This document shows positions 11,583 to 26,179 of a stretch of 64,000 bases of DNA, in pieces; within the stretch, counting starts at the first letter, position 1, and every line of letters begins with the position of its first letter. The notes beneath the pieces were generated by a model. It searched no databases. It worked only from the letters and a program-made list of their open reading frames with translations, and was not told where the DNA came from. Source of the DNA: Halocaridina rubra (Eukaryota > Arthropoda > Malacostraca > Decapoda > Atyidae); NCBI GenBank assembly GCA_037179515.1, contig JAXCGZ010001894.1, positions 257,501-321,500 of the forward strand, given 5' to 3'. The position numbers and the translations under genes are program-made.

Positions 11583-12134
11583 AATATTTTTGCATTCTAT
11601 TGAATCTTGTGGGTCCATTTTTTTTTGGAATAAAGAGATCAAATATAAGTTTCCATACATTATTATTCATATTTATTTATTTGTTTATTTATATAGTTAT
11701 TTATTTGTAAAGACTCACTGAAAGTCATGGAAATAATTAAATACATATCCGTAAATTGTTTTTAACGGTAACGAGAAAATAATGGTAAGCAATAGGCCTA
11801 TATAAAATATATATATATATTGATAACATAATGAATAATATATGCAGCGACAGTAATCACACACACACACACACACACATACCCCCACCCCCTCAGATTG
11901 CAGAGATAGAAGCTCAAGGGCCGGTATTAGAGTACTATCTTTTCAGCCACAGAGGTATGCAAAGCGGTATGCAAAGCGCTGATGGAGTTAGATGCCCATA
12001 AAGCTACAGGTCCTGATGATATATTCCCTTATGTACTTTAGAAATGCGCTAATTCAATATCAGCTGCACTAAGTAGCATATTTTAAAAGTAGCTGGAGTC
12101 TGGGGAGATTCCAAGATGCTGGAAACAAGCAAAC

Positions 12135-12461
12135 GTGGTACCTATCTTCAAAAAGGGAAGGAGGGATTCGGCTCTCGGCTATAGACTTGTTTCCTTGACC
12201 AGCATAGTTTGCAAAGTTATGGAGAAACTACTAAGGAAATATATCTCTCTTCACTTGGAATCCATTAGGTTTTTGACAGTGAGACAACATGGCTTCAGAG
12301 AAGGTAAATCAACAGTAACAAACTTATTTGAATTTTATGATGAAGTATGCCAAATCTTACAGGAAAGAGAGGGCTGGGCAGCTTGCATATATTCCTATAC
12401 TGCCACAAAGCATTTGACACTGTCCCACACGGGAGATATTTTAAGAAGCTGTAAGCAATGA
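12135..12461 (+). pseudogene. LINE A reverse transcriptase fragment
   Basis: A 108-residue fragment of the RT palm/fingers: MVPIFKKGRRDSALGYRL, QHGFREGKSTVTNLFEF and LQEREGWAACIYS. A frameshift destroys the expected FLDFQKAFDTVPH block, whose degraded remains read 'acaaagcatttgacactgtc'. Confidence 0.75.
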
Positions 12462-12793
12462 CAAGAATGCGTGGAAATGTCTTGGAATGGATAAAAAACT
12501 TATTTAGAAGAAAGGGAACAGAGGGTTAGAGTAACACATCTGTGTCTGAATGGAGAAGATTTAGTAGTGGAGTTCCACAGGGTTTAGTTTTAGCGCCACT
12601 TTAGTTCCTTGTATATGTAAATGACCTACTAGAGTCTGCAAATTAATTCATGAATATGTTTGCAGATGATGCAAAGATTGTGCAAAAAGTAAGAAACGAG
12701 AACAATGGTAGAGAACTTCAGGAAGATCTAAACATTCTGAATGAGTGGCCAGAAAAGTGTCTAATGAAATTCAATACTTCAATATGTTAGGTA

Positions 12794-13312
12794 ATGAGAA
12801 TGGATACAAATGCAAGAAGGCACAAGCTTCACTACTCAATGACAGGAGTGGAACATCGAAAGACAGAGAATGAGAGAGGTCTAATAGTAAACATACTGGC
12901 CTATTTGTATCCAGAAATGCATATAAATGGCATAGTAAGGGTAGCATATGTTTTCTTAGCAAATATAAAGGTAGCCTTCAGGCACATGGGCAAGGAAATG
13001 TTCAGAAAAGTTTATGTAACCTATATGAAGTTAAAGCTTGAATATGCAGCCCCCTTCTGGAATCCGCACTTGAAAAAGCATGTAGTTAAGCTGGAAAAAG
13101 TTCAGAGACATGCCACTAAACTGGTGCCAGAAATACGCAATCTCAGTTATGGTGAGAGGCTGAGGGAATTAGACTTACCATCACTCGAAGCTAGAAGAAT
13201 GAGGGAGGGATATGGTGTAAGAGTAGCTGATAATAGGAATTCGCTAAGCGAGGAGGTAGTTAATGCTAACTCAATCCATAGTTTTAAGGATAAGTATGAT
13301 AAGTATCAATAA
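12794..13312 (+). pseudogene. LINE A post-RT C-terminal fragment
   Basis: A 172-residue open frame homologous to the C-terminal region of copy 1: GVEHRKTENERGLIVNILAY, RHMGKEMFRKVYVTY, KLEYAAPFWNPHLKKH and NSLSEEVVNANSIHSFKDKY. It ends in a stop shortly before the element's 3' tail. Confidence 0.8.
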
Positions 13313-13386
13313 GTACAAAATGGAACCGACCAGGAGACGGAAAGTTACGAGCTTGGGGCTCTTTCCCGTAAGCACAACCAGGTAAT

Positions 13387-13541
<155 letters not shown>

Positions 13542-13685
13542 GTGATATATCATATCCCGCTAACACAAGCAGGTGGTTCAAATTGTAAAAAAAAAGAACA
13601 CATTGGGATGGCTTCAACAATCTTAGCCCATCTTCGATTTAAAATAATTTATTTTCTCTCAAAAAGAAAAACTACCTGGGAGGGG

Positions 13686-13689
<4 letters not shown>

Positions 13690-13766
<77 letters not shown>
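13690..13766. repeat. (TC)n microsatellite
   Basis: About 76 bp of TC dinucleotides. Confidence 0.95.
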
Positions 13767-13905
13767 ATCGATGATATCGCTTTCAGTTGCCTCCTACGGC
13801 GGGCTATGAATTAGCAGAAGAAGAAAAAAATTTCAAGTAGATATGAAGAAAATGTGTTTTTGCTTTTGAAAAAGAAAAAACAAATAAAATTAGTTACCAT
13901 TATCA

Positions 13906-14083
13906 GATCAGGTAAAGATTAGTGTTCCTCATTACATCATGTAACCCCTTAATTTTTTAGGTCACGTTAATAAGGTTAGGTTAGTATAGATCAGGTTAGG
14001 AATTAACCTAAACTAACATCCCCTAACCTAACACTTTACGGAGTTATTTAATAATCTCGGGGTCTCCAATCTTTACCTGATCC
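13906..14083. mobile_element. Foldback MITE, GATCAGG family, copy 2
   Basis: The terminal repeats 'gatcaggtaaagattagtg' and its near-inverse 'ccaatctttacctgatcc' enclose about 178 bp. The interior holds TAGGTTAGG-type motifs in both orientations. No coding capacity. Confidence 0.8.
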
Positions 14084-14547
14084 CTTTTATCTCTCTCTGC
14101 ATTCCATTTGTGATGTGAACTATGATAGTTCGTGCGATATAGATTCGTACTTAATGATACAGTTATGCAGTTGATAAGAGACAGATAGATAAGGATAATT
14201 AGAGAGAGAGAGAGAGGAGATCTGTAACTACAATTGTAATCGTGTCATTAAAATTATTTTGACTATTACAAATATAGAAATATATATTAAGACACTATAA
14301 TACACCAATTTTAAATTGATAAATGAATAGATACATAAATGAATAAATGGCTACAGAAATCAATAAATAACTAAGTAAATAAATAAATAAAATATAAAAG
14401 AACGAAAATAATCACATCGTAAATAGCAAAACGTGTTGCAATATATCGCCATTTATGGTTTGTTACTAATACTACTGCAGCATTTTCAGGGATTCGTTCC
14501 TTGTTTGAATATTGCCTGCTTCTTTTGTACATTTGTCTGACTGAGTG

Positions 14548-14903
<356 letters not shown>

Positions 14904-14906
<3 letters not shown>

Positions 14907-15404
14907 GTTCATTGTTATTACATAAGGTAAAAAGAAAAGATTAAATAATTTATTATAACTGTTTAGGGCCCCTTCACTTGTTATGTAAATATATATATAG
15001 TAATTAAAAAATATAAATATATATTTAAATGATAAAAAGAGGTTATTATTTGATATTTTAGTTAGGAAAATCTACTGAATTATATTATTGTTTAGGCGTG
15101 CTTAGGTTAGGTCAGATTTCCCTCTGTTGAGAAATTAGTTTATAATTGAATGTTTTGTTATTTTATTTATTTCAGATGTTTTTAAGAGGAGTGATTGAAG
15201 TGTGTCTTGGCTCGTTTTGATTGGGTATTCTTTGGCTCGGCCAACCCCTTTATGAGAAGCAAATGGGGACTGTATATAGTAATAACTTAGGAACCAGATT
15301 TTACACAAAATACTGAATTATATAAACAGTTTAAAAAAAGTTAATCTAACCTAACCTTCTCATAAGCTCCAAAATTAGATAATTTTACATTGTGAAAATA
15401 CGAA
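14904..15404. other. No gene seen
   Basis: AT-rich sequence with no recognisable domain or repeat apart from a few TTAGG-like words. Confidence 0.4.
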
Positions 15405-15445
15405 TATGTTTTCTTCCTGGCGGGGATTCGAACCTAGGACACAAA
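15405..15445 (-). repeat. SINE-D fragment (box B region)
   Basis: The minus-strand reading contains 'tcctaggttcgaatccccgc', a perfect pol III box B. It matches the SINE-D copy at 24595 ('ccctaggttcgaatcccagc'). Confidence 0.5.
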
Positions 15446-15469
15446 CAGTGTCGAATATATAAGTAAAGC

Positions 15470-15547
15470 TAAGTACAGAAATGGAAACGATCAGGAGACG
15501 GGGAGTTACGAGCATGGGACTCTTTCCCGTAAGCACAATTAGGTAAT
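15470..15547 (+). mobile_element. LINE A 3'-end fragment
   Basis: About 78 bp matching only the last part of LINE A: 'gatcaggagacggggagtta', 'gggactctttcccgtaagc' and the tail 'acaattaggtaatt'. An extremely 5'-truncated insertion. Confidence 0.75.
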
Positions 15548-15937
15548 TAAAATTAGATATTTAAATGTTTAGTTTTATTACTTTATACTAGAAAGAAATA
15601 TATGACCATTTTAAAAGGGGGTTTCTTCTGATGACCCCGTAACAAACTACCACTTATAACGACCATAACTTCAATAACAAATGTGATCGATTGTTCGGAT
15701 AAAGTGTGTTAAGTGGTAAATTGAACTCGTAATTTCGTGTTAATTACAGTATTTATGTTTGATTTGGAGTTTATTGAGGTAATTTTGTGTGTTTTATATG
15801 TGCGTTTTGTGGTGACAATGTGACACTAAAAAATTGGAAGTTCATTTGTGAGAATTGGTCCAAAGTTTCAAATCCAAGTTAAAAGCGTTTAGGAATTAAC
15901 TTGTTCTGATGCTGTTACGGCTAGTTAAAAACGATAA

Positions 15938-17499
15938 AATTCGTTTTATGTACCCTGCCGTAACTCGTAATTACATCTGATGATATAGTAATTTTGGTTA
16001 AAGTTCGTTTTATGCACCACTCCATAATTCGTATTTTTGCCTCTTGAAATAGTAATTTTGGTTAAGATTCGTGTTATGCACCCAACCGCGATATCTTTTT
16101 TTTTTTCTTTTTTCCCTTATGAAATAGTATTCTTGCCTAAGATTCGTTTTATGCACTCTTCCCAACTTCGATTTTATACCTCATGAAATAGTACTCTTGG
16201 TTAAGATTCGTTTTATGCACCATGTCATAGCTGGTATTCATACCTCATGAAATAATAATTTTGGTCAAGATTCGTTTTATGCACCCCTCCATAACTCATA
16301 TTTGTATGTTATAAAATAGTAAGTTTTTTAAGATTCGTTATATGTACCCCTCCATAACTCGTATATAATCCTCATGTAATAGTAATTTTGGTTAAGATTC
16401 GTTTTATGCACCTATCCATAACTCGTATTTATACCTTATAAATTAAAATTTTGGTTTTGATATGTTTTGTTCCCCTCAATAACTTGTATTTATGCCACAT
16501 GAAATAGTATTCTTGATTAAGATTGTCGTAATTTTAGTAGTCTTGCTCGCGGTTACCACTGATTGTGTTAGACTTGTACTTTTGCTGCCACCGGCGATGT
16601 GTAGATATTATCTATATTTTCAATTACACTTCATTGCCAGGCCTCAGTCGTGCAAGGTGATATAATAGATATGCAAAGATAATTAACACTTAATTTATTT
16701 AGAAGCTACAAAGTTCCTCTACGCCTCAATGCCCCGCCCGTCCCCCTAATGTAATGTTGTCTGTATGGATGCCAAATATACTCTGCCTCTCCTTGCATGC
16801 TGTTTAACCCTTTTTAACACCTCATGTCATTCAAACACATTCAAAGAGGTGGCGGGCATGGGTCTTGGTCATGCCTCCACCAATAGGCTTTCAAAGAAGG
16901 AGGAACACCCCATAACCTATAGTGTGGGGGCAGCTAAAACAATACATGCTTCCCCCATCAAATGTCAAGCTTGGTTTCAATTACAGAGAAGCTACGTGAA
17001 AACTCCCCGCCTACACATGGGGGCGTCCATGGGCATGAGCTATACGTCAAGATTCATTTTATGGCCCCTTTCTTAATTTGTATTTGCACCTTATTAAATA
17101 GTAATTTTTGTTAGGATTCGTTTTGTGCATTCCTCCAAAACTCGTAATTATACCTTGTGAAATAGTAATTTTGGTTAAGATTCGTTTTATACACCCCTCC
17201 ATAACTCGTAATTATGCCTTTTAAAATTTTAGTTATGGCTTAGTTTCGTTTTATCGCCCTTCCATAAGTCGTATTTATACCTCATGAAATAGTGTTCTTG
17301 GTTAATATTTGTTTTATGCACACATCCATATCTCGTATTTATTCCCTATGAAATAGTAACTTTGCCTAACTTTTTTTTTTTTTTTTTCACCCCTCCTTAA
17401 CTCGTATTTATATCTCATGATATAGTAATTTGGTTAAGATTAGCTTTACGCATCCCTCCATAAATCGTATTTATGCCTCATCATATAGTAATTCTTTGA
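15938..17499 (+). repeat. Array of about 16 diverged 64-bp repeats, split by an insertion
   Basis: The unit starts 'gattcgttttatgcacccct', continues 'ccataactcgtatttata' and ends 'catgaaatagtaattttggt' plus 'taa'. I count nine units from 15938 to 16525 and seven from 17049 to 17499, with period 62-70 bp and units clearly diverged from one another. A 0.5-kb unrelated segment (16526-17045) splits the array. No reading frame persists, so it is a minisatellite and not coding. Confidence 0.85.
16526..17045. mobile_element. Insertion inside the 64-bp array
   Basis: A 520-bp segment unrelated to the repeat units interrupts the array. 'aagatt' occurs at both borders (16519-16524 and 17046-17051 region), which could be a short target duplication, although the repeat unit itself also begins with 'gatt'. 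It contains a 103-codon ORF (16765-17076) with no recognisable domain. Identity unknown. Confidence 0.45.
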
Positions 17500-17605
17500 C
17501 ATATATATCTATAAGTCAGGTCACCCAGTCCTGCAAAATTGGATTAAAGGTTAATTATTGAAAATTAGCAACACCAAAGAGGGGCCGTTGGTCAACGTGA
17601 TAGAA

Positions 17606-17803
17606 GAGACATCACCAATTCTTGAATGAGACACATTGCTATGTAAATACCCAGATTTATAATATTAAGGATCATACCTAATTAATTAACCTAACCTATG
17701 TTAGGTAAGGTTAGGTAGGCTATTTAGCTAGTTACGTACCTTAATTGGATAAATCTGGGTGTCTATACAGCAGCGTAGAAAATTCGAGAATTGGTGATGT
17801 CTC
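17606..17803. mobile_element. Foldback MITE with GAGACATCACCAATTCT termini
   Basis: The left terminus 'gagacatcaccaattcttga' and right terminus 'tcgagaattggtgatgtctc' are near-perfect inverses, and 'acccagatttat' pairs with 'ataaatctgggt' further in. The centre holds 'cctaacctatgttaggtaag'. Total 198 bp, non-coding. No clear target duplication was seen. Confidence 0.75.
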
Positions 17804-18164
17804 AGTGTTCTAGTAAACAATTTTGTTTCCTTGATTTTCACGAAATTAACAGTTTTTGGGGAGTGGGTGACATGAGATTTAGATATACATCCAGCAGAGC
17901 ATGATTCCAATCCTGGATAATTAGAATAGGGCTCAGTTTTTCTTCTTCATAATATTGCAAATTCTATACAGTAGTTGTATTTTGTGTTCATTGAAGCCTG
18001 AATTTTAAGCTGGTGTACTTATGAGGTTGCTGATTTGATGTGGGCTTATCATCAATTGGCTCAGGCATAGAGGAGCTGCATGATTGTAATTTGTGACCTT
18101 GTTGGAAGCCAGGCACTATATTCACAGAGCTATAGGTGATATTAATGTTTAATACAGTATTGCT

Positions 18165-18262
18165 TTTGTGTGACCATGGTAGCAGAGTGGTCAAAATACT
18201 CGAGTTCTTCAGCCACAGTTTGGGCTGTGTACACCCCCTTTTTGGGGACTAATAGTGACACT
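18165..18262 (+). mobile_element. SINE-B copy (short)
   Basis: tRNA-like head 'gaccatggtagcagagtggt' followed by 'caaaatactcgag' and the family B end 'ttggggactaatagtgaca'. Internally deleted compared with the 59690 copy. Confidence 0.55.
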
Positions 18263-18441
18263 GACAATGAGGATTATTTTGTTGCAAGTTTGTGATCTGT
18301 AACTAGACTTTTCTGTTAAAATTGGCTCACAGTGCCATCGCTTTTCTAATATTAAGTGACTTCTTTTATTCACGGAATTTTTTAGAATTCTTTTATCTTT
18401 GCTAGTTGATATATATAACTTTGATTATTTTTTCTTTCCAG

Positions 18442-20596
<2,155 letters not shown>

Positions 20597-20791
20597 TGCG
20601 CTCATCTTTGAACGATCGTGTACATATGATATTCCATTAGAAATTTGTAACGTATAGAGATATTTTCTTAGCAGTGAATATCTTTTTTTAGTATTTTTAC
20701 CGCGGTGGGCGTAGTTAGTATAGAGTGATTTGCAACTTTTTCATGTCAACGTGAAGAGCTGGGTTACCTGATTGTCGTAAGCCATGTTCAG

Positions 20792-20797
20792 AATAAA
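20792..20797 (+). promoter_or_regulatory. Candidate PISD poly(A) signal
   Basis: AATAAA 196 bp after the PISD stop codon, in 'cagaataaattag'. It is the first canonical hexamer after the stop; the cleavage site is not known. Confidence 0.5.
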
Positions 20798-20799
20798 TT

Positions 20800-22290
20800 A
20801 GACCTTTTCCAAGGATTTCTTTTGTTTTGGATCATGTTAAAAATGCCGAGGTGAGATTTTTATGCAGAATGTGTGGAAGGGAGGAAAATTACTCTGAAAT
20901 GTAGGTTACACAGTACCTGTTTAGTTGCGCGGCACTTTAGGCTGAAATCACCATGTATCTGAAGGCCCTGGGAGGATTATTATTAATGAATTGCTTTAAA
21001 GAAGTGGCACTTACAACTTTTGTGTAATTTTTATCCCACAGTAAGTTGATAAAGACAGATTTATAGAATTTATTGTTTTATTAGGTTAAATTGTTGGGTA
21101 TTTTAGTTATGAGGATTTTTTCTTGCATCTTTTGCTTTAAGATTACTAACGGTAAGTTAATGCCAGTCATATGATTTATGAGTGTTTCGCTATATGCCTC
21201 TCCCATTCCAGAGTTATGAGAACAAGATCAAGGTACCAACATACATCATTGGTATATATTCTCAATTCATAAGTAAATATTGTTTTTTATTCCAAGAGCT
21301 GCTATTGCTTATATGAAAATTAATAATTTTAACTAATTTAATAATTTGTTATGGGCAGCTTTCATCATTCTGCTTTGAAGTCATAACCTAACCTAATCTA
21401 GTAAAAGTAAATGATTGGCATTGTACACAGGGTACTCGTTTGCACAATATATAGCAAAACAGTTTTGAAAGCTTTGTAGATGGAGAATTAATTCAGATGC
21501 TGAATATAGTATACGGTTTTATTCACATAAAAGGTCTCATATATTGACTACTCTTGATATATATAAAATGAGCAACTTTGATGCAATCATACTTTGGTGC
21601 TATATGTATGATTTCTTTCCTGAAATTTTTATTATTTTCTCCAAAGTGTTTGAAGATATTCATGACTTAATTTTGTATCTTCCTAGTGCTACTTTAGCTT
21701 AACGTAGGTCACTTTTAGTTGTGTTGCAACTCCCCTGCTTGTAAAGTATGGTGACGCTAATCCATGAGTATCTGAAATTTTTTGGTTAATTCCTCTTAAA
21801 TTTTATCCCTTAACGAAGTATCCCAGATACATTTGTGTCTGAATTTTATGTGCAGTTTCAGAACACGTGTTAACACAGTCACGAAAACGATTTTTATTTA
21901 ATTTTTACCCTCCATGTTTGCATGGCAAGGTACTTTTGTAACAAAGCATGCATGTACAGTACATCGGACCATCTGTAAAAGATAATCAAACCCCATTTTT
22001 TTTTTTTATTAAATATTTAGTAAACGTAAACATTTACATTTTCATAAATCCCTTGTTTTATACACTCTATATGGAAAAATTAAATAAAAAAATTGTATAC
22101 CTGAATAAAACACGAAAACAAGGTCCATTCAGAACTTAATCATAGTTGTATGCAGGTTGAAGGGCTTCACCCCATTTATTTTCATGGCAAATTTTACTAC
22201 CATTTATGCTCCAGCTTTTTAAAATTATAAATTTTTTTGTTTTTTTTTTGTTTTTAATATTGGTGAAAGATTTAAAAGATATAATGAGAG
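20800..22290. other. No gene seen
   Basis: AT-rich intergenic or extended 3' UTR sequence downstream of PISD. No recognisable domain or repeat. Confidence 0.4.
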
Positions 22291-22299
22291 TAATCCTCG

Positions 22300-22455
22300 T
22301 TATATATGTCACTACTGGTCCTCAATGTGGGGGTGGATACAGTGTGGCTGGGGAATTAGAGCTGGATGCCTTCCTAGCACCCCACGGTAGGCTCGATTGC
22401 AGGTCTGTTAACTCTCGTGTCGAGCACTGATCACTCAGCCACCGTGGTCCTCAGG
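22300..22455 (-). mobile_element. tRNA-derived SINE, family B
   Basis: Plus-strand reading has 'gtcctcaatgtgggggtgga', 'ctggggaattagagctggat', 'caccccacggtaggctcga' and 'tgatcactcagccaccgtgg'. The last is the antisense of a tRNA-like head with box A. Full-length copy of about 155 bp. Confidence 0.7.
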
Positions 22456-22734
22456 ATTTATAAAGGTTAATTTTGTAAAAAAAAATTCCATTTTGTATGG
22501 AAGGCTCCTAGACTACAGTATATTCAAGAATGATTTTGCATTCTGGTAACTTTCATGAAGTGTCTCCCATATGTTTTAATTTTATTTTATATGTTAGCAG
22601 TTGTTAAGTGAAGGGAACATTTTAATATAAATGTTAAAAGACTGTAATATTTTTAATATTGTAAACTAGGTGTCGATTAATATCTAATTAGCATTTTCTT
22701 ACTTTCCTGGATGTGAATGATTTTTTATTTTATG

Positions 22735-22870
22735 AGTATGACACCAGGATGAGCAAAGAAAATTACCACTATGGGCTTGGGCACCAAGATAACATTTGAA
22801 AAAAGTAGCATCATAAGGACAAGACAGAAATAAGAGATTGTAAAGCAAAACATGACTCTAAGTCGGGTTT
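22735..22870 (+). repeat. Interspersed repeat family C
   Basis: 'atgacaccaggatgagcaaa', 'cttgggcaccaagataa' and 'ataaggacaagacagaaata' are the family C marks in plus orientation. Confidence 0.6.
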
Positions 22871-23277
22871 GAGAAAATATGAATGTCCAGTAAGTGCTTT
22901 TCAGAACCACTTTTTCATTGCATATTTGACTGCAGGGAAGCAGTGTCCTTTTAATGATTTAGTTCTGTATTAGAGAATATTATTGGCGTTGATATTAATA
23001 GATTTTTTAATGGTTTAACATAAAACGAAGTACCATACAGACATAGTTCTTCAAGATGAAATGACGGAGCCCAAACAGATTGTAACACAAACCCTATTGT
23101 TATTCCTGTGTCACTCTCTTCTTTCTAAGTTTCTTGTTGTTATGGCTACAGTTACTAAATTTTTAAACAGCGGAGATAATTCTCCTTATTTGGGCAATAA
23201 AACAAAATAAATAATATCTTTTTTTATTGTTATCAAAACCTGTATATCACTGTTTGGTTAGTAGCGTGGATATATCA

Positions 23278-23414
23278 GATCAGGTGAAGATTAGCGACCC
23301 TCAGAACTTGAAATAATCCCTCAAGGTATTAGATGAGCTTAGCTTAATGCCTAATCTGACCTAACATATACGGGGTATTAAATGTTTTGGGGATCATTAA
23401 TCTTTACCTGATCC
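23278..23414. mobile_element. Foldback MITE, GATCAGG family, copy 3
   Basis: 'gatcaggtgaagattagcga' at the left and 'attaatctttacctgatcc' at the right are inverse of each other. About 137 bp, non-coding. It shares its ends and internal 'cttaatgcctaa' with copy 1. Confidence 0.8.
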
Positions 23415-23654
23415 GATATTTCTTTATGCTATTGTCATTAAGCCACTGGTCATATTTTTTGTAATCATCACATTTACATGAAACTCTTTTCATTTCTGTG
23501 TCTTATCAAAGTAATTTTCTGCTTCATCGTGCTAAGTTTCTACAGAGTTTTATTGTTTATTAATTTTTGAAAGTTTTACAGTGTTGTGGCTAATATTTTT
23601 TCTACCGCATTTTATGTTATCTGCAAAATTTCTGATGTTTTCTTATTAAAGTAG

Positions 23655-23790
23655 TGGTATATTTGTATTCTTCTTCATTGTTGGCGTTATTAGCCGATTT
23701 TCATATGGAATCGCTGTTTCTTATAAAACGCCTCCACCTGCCTCTGTTGCCTATCATGTTGGTGTCCAGGCCCTTCTCTTTCATATTTAA
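23655..23790 (-). repeat. Fragment related to 54100-54195
   Basis: 'ttcttcttcattgttggcg', 'catatggaatcgctgtttct' and 'gcctccacctgcctctg' parallel 'ttcttcttcgtcagttttat', 'atatggggtcgctgttttt' and 'gcccccacctgcctcag' at 54100-54195. The 60450 region, just after an RTE C-terminal fragment, has 'aacgaccccatatag' in inverse. This suggests all three are RTE 3' ends. Confidence 0.5.
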
Positions 23791-24594
23791 GTACTGATAC
23801 CTATTTTTGTTCTGTAGAATGCATATTGTGTTTAATTGGCTTTCTGACTGACTTTCAAGTGTCTACAAAATCAGAGAAACATATAGAGTGAGCCTTTTAA
23901 TTAATGACATGTTTCGAGATACATTGTGTGGATGAAAAAATGTATTTGTTGTGACTGTGTATACCAAACAGAGCATGTCTATGATGCTGTTCACAGCTTT
24001 TTATTGCCTTAAGATATGTAGGAATTTCCATGGTAAAGTGTTTAGTTGTAATTTTCTGACTGTTAACCATGTTAATTTCTATAAAGCAGTTAATATTAGT
24101 GAATTACGGCAGTTGAAATAATATTTGCTATTCTGAAGTCCCTCCCATATCTTGGTAGCTATTGAAAGCTAACATGTGTATTTTTTGCTTTTTTGTACAC
24201 TTCATATTGTTCTATCTAATCTGCCCTTTTTGCGAAATGCATAATTACTTTTTTTTTTTTCTCACATATATTACCTCTTCTCATAAGGGCCAGAAGAGTG
24301 ACCCTCACCAAAATAATGGAAACTGCTTGATGACAAAATATAAAAACTTAACTTCCATATCTCTATAAGGATACAACATCTTGTCAGTCATATCTGCATG
24401 GCATATGCAGCGAACAAGATAAAACAAGTACCAGTGGCAGACTTTGGTTCATGTCTTCTCAGTTTACTCTGATCCCTGTCAGTAAGGCTTGATTTCTTTC
24501 ACAGTTTTAGATTATATTTATATAATTTGCCTCACGATCACTTTGCCTCTAGCATGACTTTCTCACCCAGGATATGTAGTCCTTGCCTGGACAG

Positions 24595-24700
24595 AGTACC
24601 TTTGCTGGTATAGTTGGTAGCGCCTTGGCACACTGATTATGTGCCCTAGGTTCGAATCCCAGCCAGGGGCAAAATACTTTTCATGGTATATGTATACATT
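24595..24700 (+). mobile_element. tRNA-derived SINE, family D
   Basis: A tRNA-like head: box A-like 'tatagttggtagcgcc', a CACA/TGTG anticodon-like stem, and a perfect box B 'ggttcgaatcc'. CTGG near the start pairs with CCAG after box B. The stems are imperfect and the match continues past the tRNA part into a second copy at 15405-15445, so I call it a SINE head and not a functional tRNA gene. Confidence 0.5.
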
Positions 24701-24835
24701 GGCTCTTAATCATTTAGTCTACACATCCCTCCCCCCTGGATATCAAGGCCTTGCTTGGACAGAGTAGCACATCCCTTGTCAGTATCAGATACATGGTAAC
24801 CACCCCTGTAATAATAATTTTCTTCATTTTGTCAC

Positions 24836-24975
24836 TCTTAGTCTCCATTATGGGGGTGGATGCAGTGTGGCTGGAGAATTAAGGCTAGATGCCCTCCCTA
24901 GTGCCCCACAGTGGTCTTGATTATGGGTCTGTCGACTCCAAAGTCAAGCAGTGACCACGCAGCTACTGCGGTCCC
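24836..24975 (-). mobile_element. tRNA-derived SINE, family B
   Basis: 'tctccattatgggggtggat', 'ctggagaattaaggctagat', 'tagtgccccacagtgg' and antisense head 'gaccacgcagctactgcgg'. Same family as 22300-22455. Confidence 0.7.
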
Positions 24976-24979
24976 CTGG

Positions 24980-26160
24980 TAACCAGACTTGTCATTTATT
25001 ATTAATTTGATTAAGGCATCCAGATTTTTTAGGTAGAGATAAAATTTCAAATTACTACTGTTCTCAGAAAAAGTTAAAAAGGGGCAAAATTAATCATATT
25101 AGAGAAATGAAATTGTATTTATATTTGGCTACTAATTCTGATAATAGTCTAGTATATTTTTTTTTTTAATTTTTTTTTATCAATTTTTACTATGTATGAT
25201 ATAATCTATATATTTTATTATTTTTTTTAAGCTTATTTTTTTTTTTACATGAGCAAGAATTTTTACAGAAATCACTCAGTTATGTAGACAAAATTAATTG
25301 CTCTATATAGATATTTGATTAAATTATACTATTATGTTTTACAAATGTATATATAAAATTATAAGTGCTCACGTTAATATTTAAAAGTAGGAGATTATTC
25401 AATCTTAAACATGTTAATAACTCTTTGTATACTTTATTAGTTTCAAGTACTTATGCCATTTGTTATACAAAAAGCTTATCAGGGAGTACTGCAAGGAGGA
25501 TATACTCACCTTAAAGGAAAAAAAAATAGGTCTGCACATTTTAGTGTATATTTGAACCCCAAAAGTGTGTGACTAAGACAATAGAATATTCTGGTGTTTA
25601 TCGTTCACCTGAAAATAATATGTAAACAGCAGCGTTTGATAAATAAAATTCTCTCTTAATTTTGGCTCTGTCTGGAGATTCACTCGATACTTGCAATTTG
25701 TTCTCTCTTGTCTTTCATTGTACTGCACATATTTTTATCACCTGCATTTTTACTAGTTCATTATATCAAGAGTACATCCTATTATTGAATAAAAAGACCC
25801 ATAAAACAAGTTTGTACAAAAAAGAAAACTTAAAAAGGACTCTGCAATATACAAGAAGTCTTCCAGGAATCTCCTTTCATAATATTGTACAGTATATTCA
25901 TCTGCAAAAGGAATATATTACAATTCCTCATTTTGATAATTTTGCTGTAATTACAGTTCAGTAATAATTAGCGATGAGGTTAACAGCAAGTTTGTTTTGC
26001 CTGCATACCATATACTGTATTGTTTAACAATTAGCACAAAAAGGCTTTATTTACACACCATTTTTTCATATGTATTCTGCCCATATTGAAAACATATATT
26101 TTTTTTTTATTTTTTCTTTACCGGGGCAGAATATGAATCTTTATCTTAGAATGGAAATTT
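24980..26160. other. No gene seen
   Basis: AT-rich, with several T-runs. No domain, repeat or splice-consistent coding segment recognised. Confidence 0.4.
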
Positions 26161-26179
26161 ACATAAGAATAAGGCTTGA

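Larger units (their letters stand above)
11883..13386 (+). mobile_element. CR1-like LINE A, copy 3 (old, plus strand)
   Basis: Matches LINE A copy 1 from the middle of the coding region (at 'ccccctcagattgcag') to the 3' end ('gtaagcacaaccaggtaatg'). It carries many substitutions, several stops and indels, unlike copies 1 and 2, so it inserted much earlier. Recognisable RT pieces are FKKGRRDSALGYRLVSLTS and QHGFREGKSTVTNLFEFYDE (12135-12461) and KLEYAAPFWNPHLKKH (12794-13312). The catalytic 'tttgcagatgatgc' (FADD) codons survive near 12660. Confidence 0.85.

Noticed and set aside
16765..17076. 103-codon ORF
   Set aside because: It lies in the insertion in the 64-bp array, runs on into repeat sequence and has no recognisable domain.
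24600..24670. Possible tRNA-Ile(GAT) gene
   Set aside because: The box B is perfect, but the stems are mismatched, the GAT anticodon is not usual for eukaryotic nuclear tRNA-Ile, and the match to 15405-15445 shows it is a repeat.
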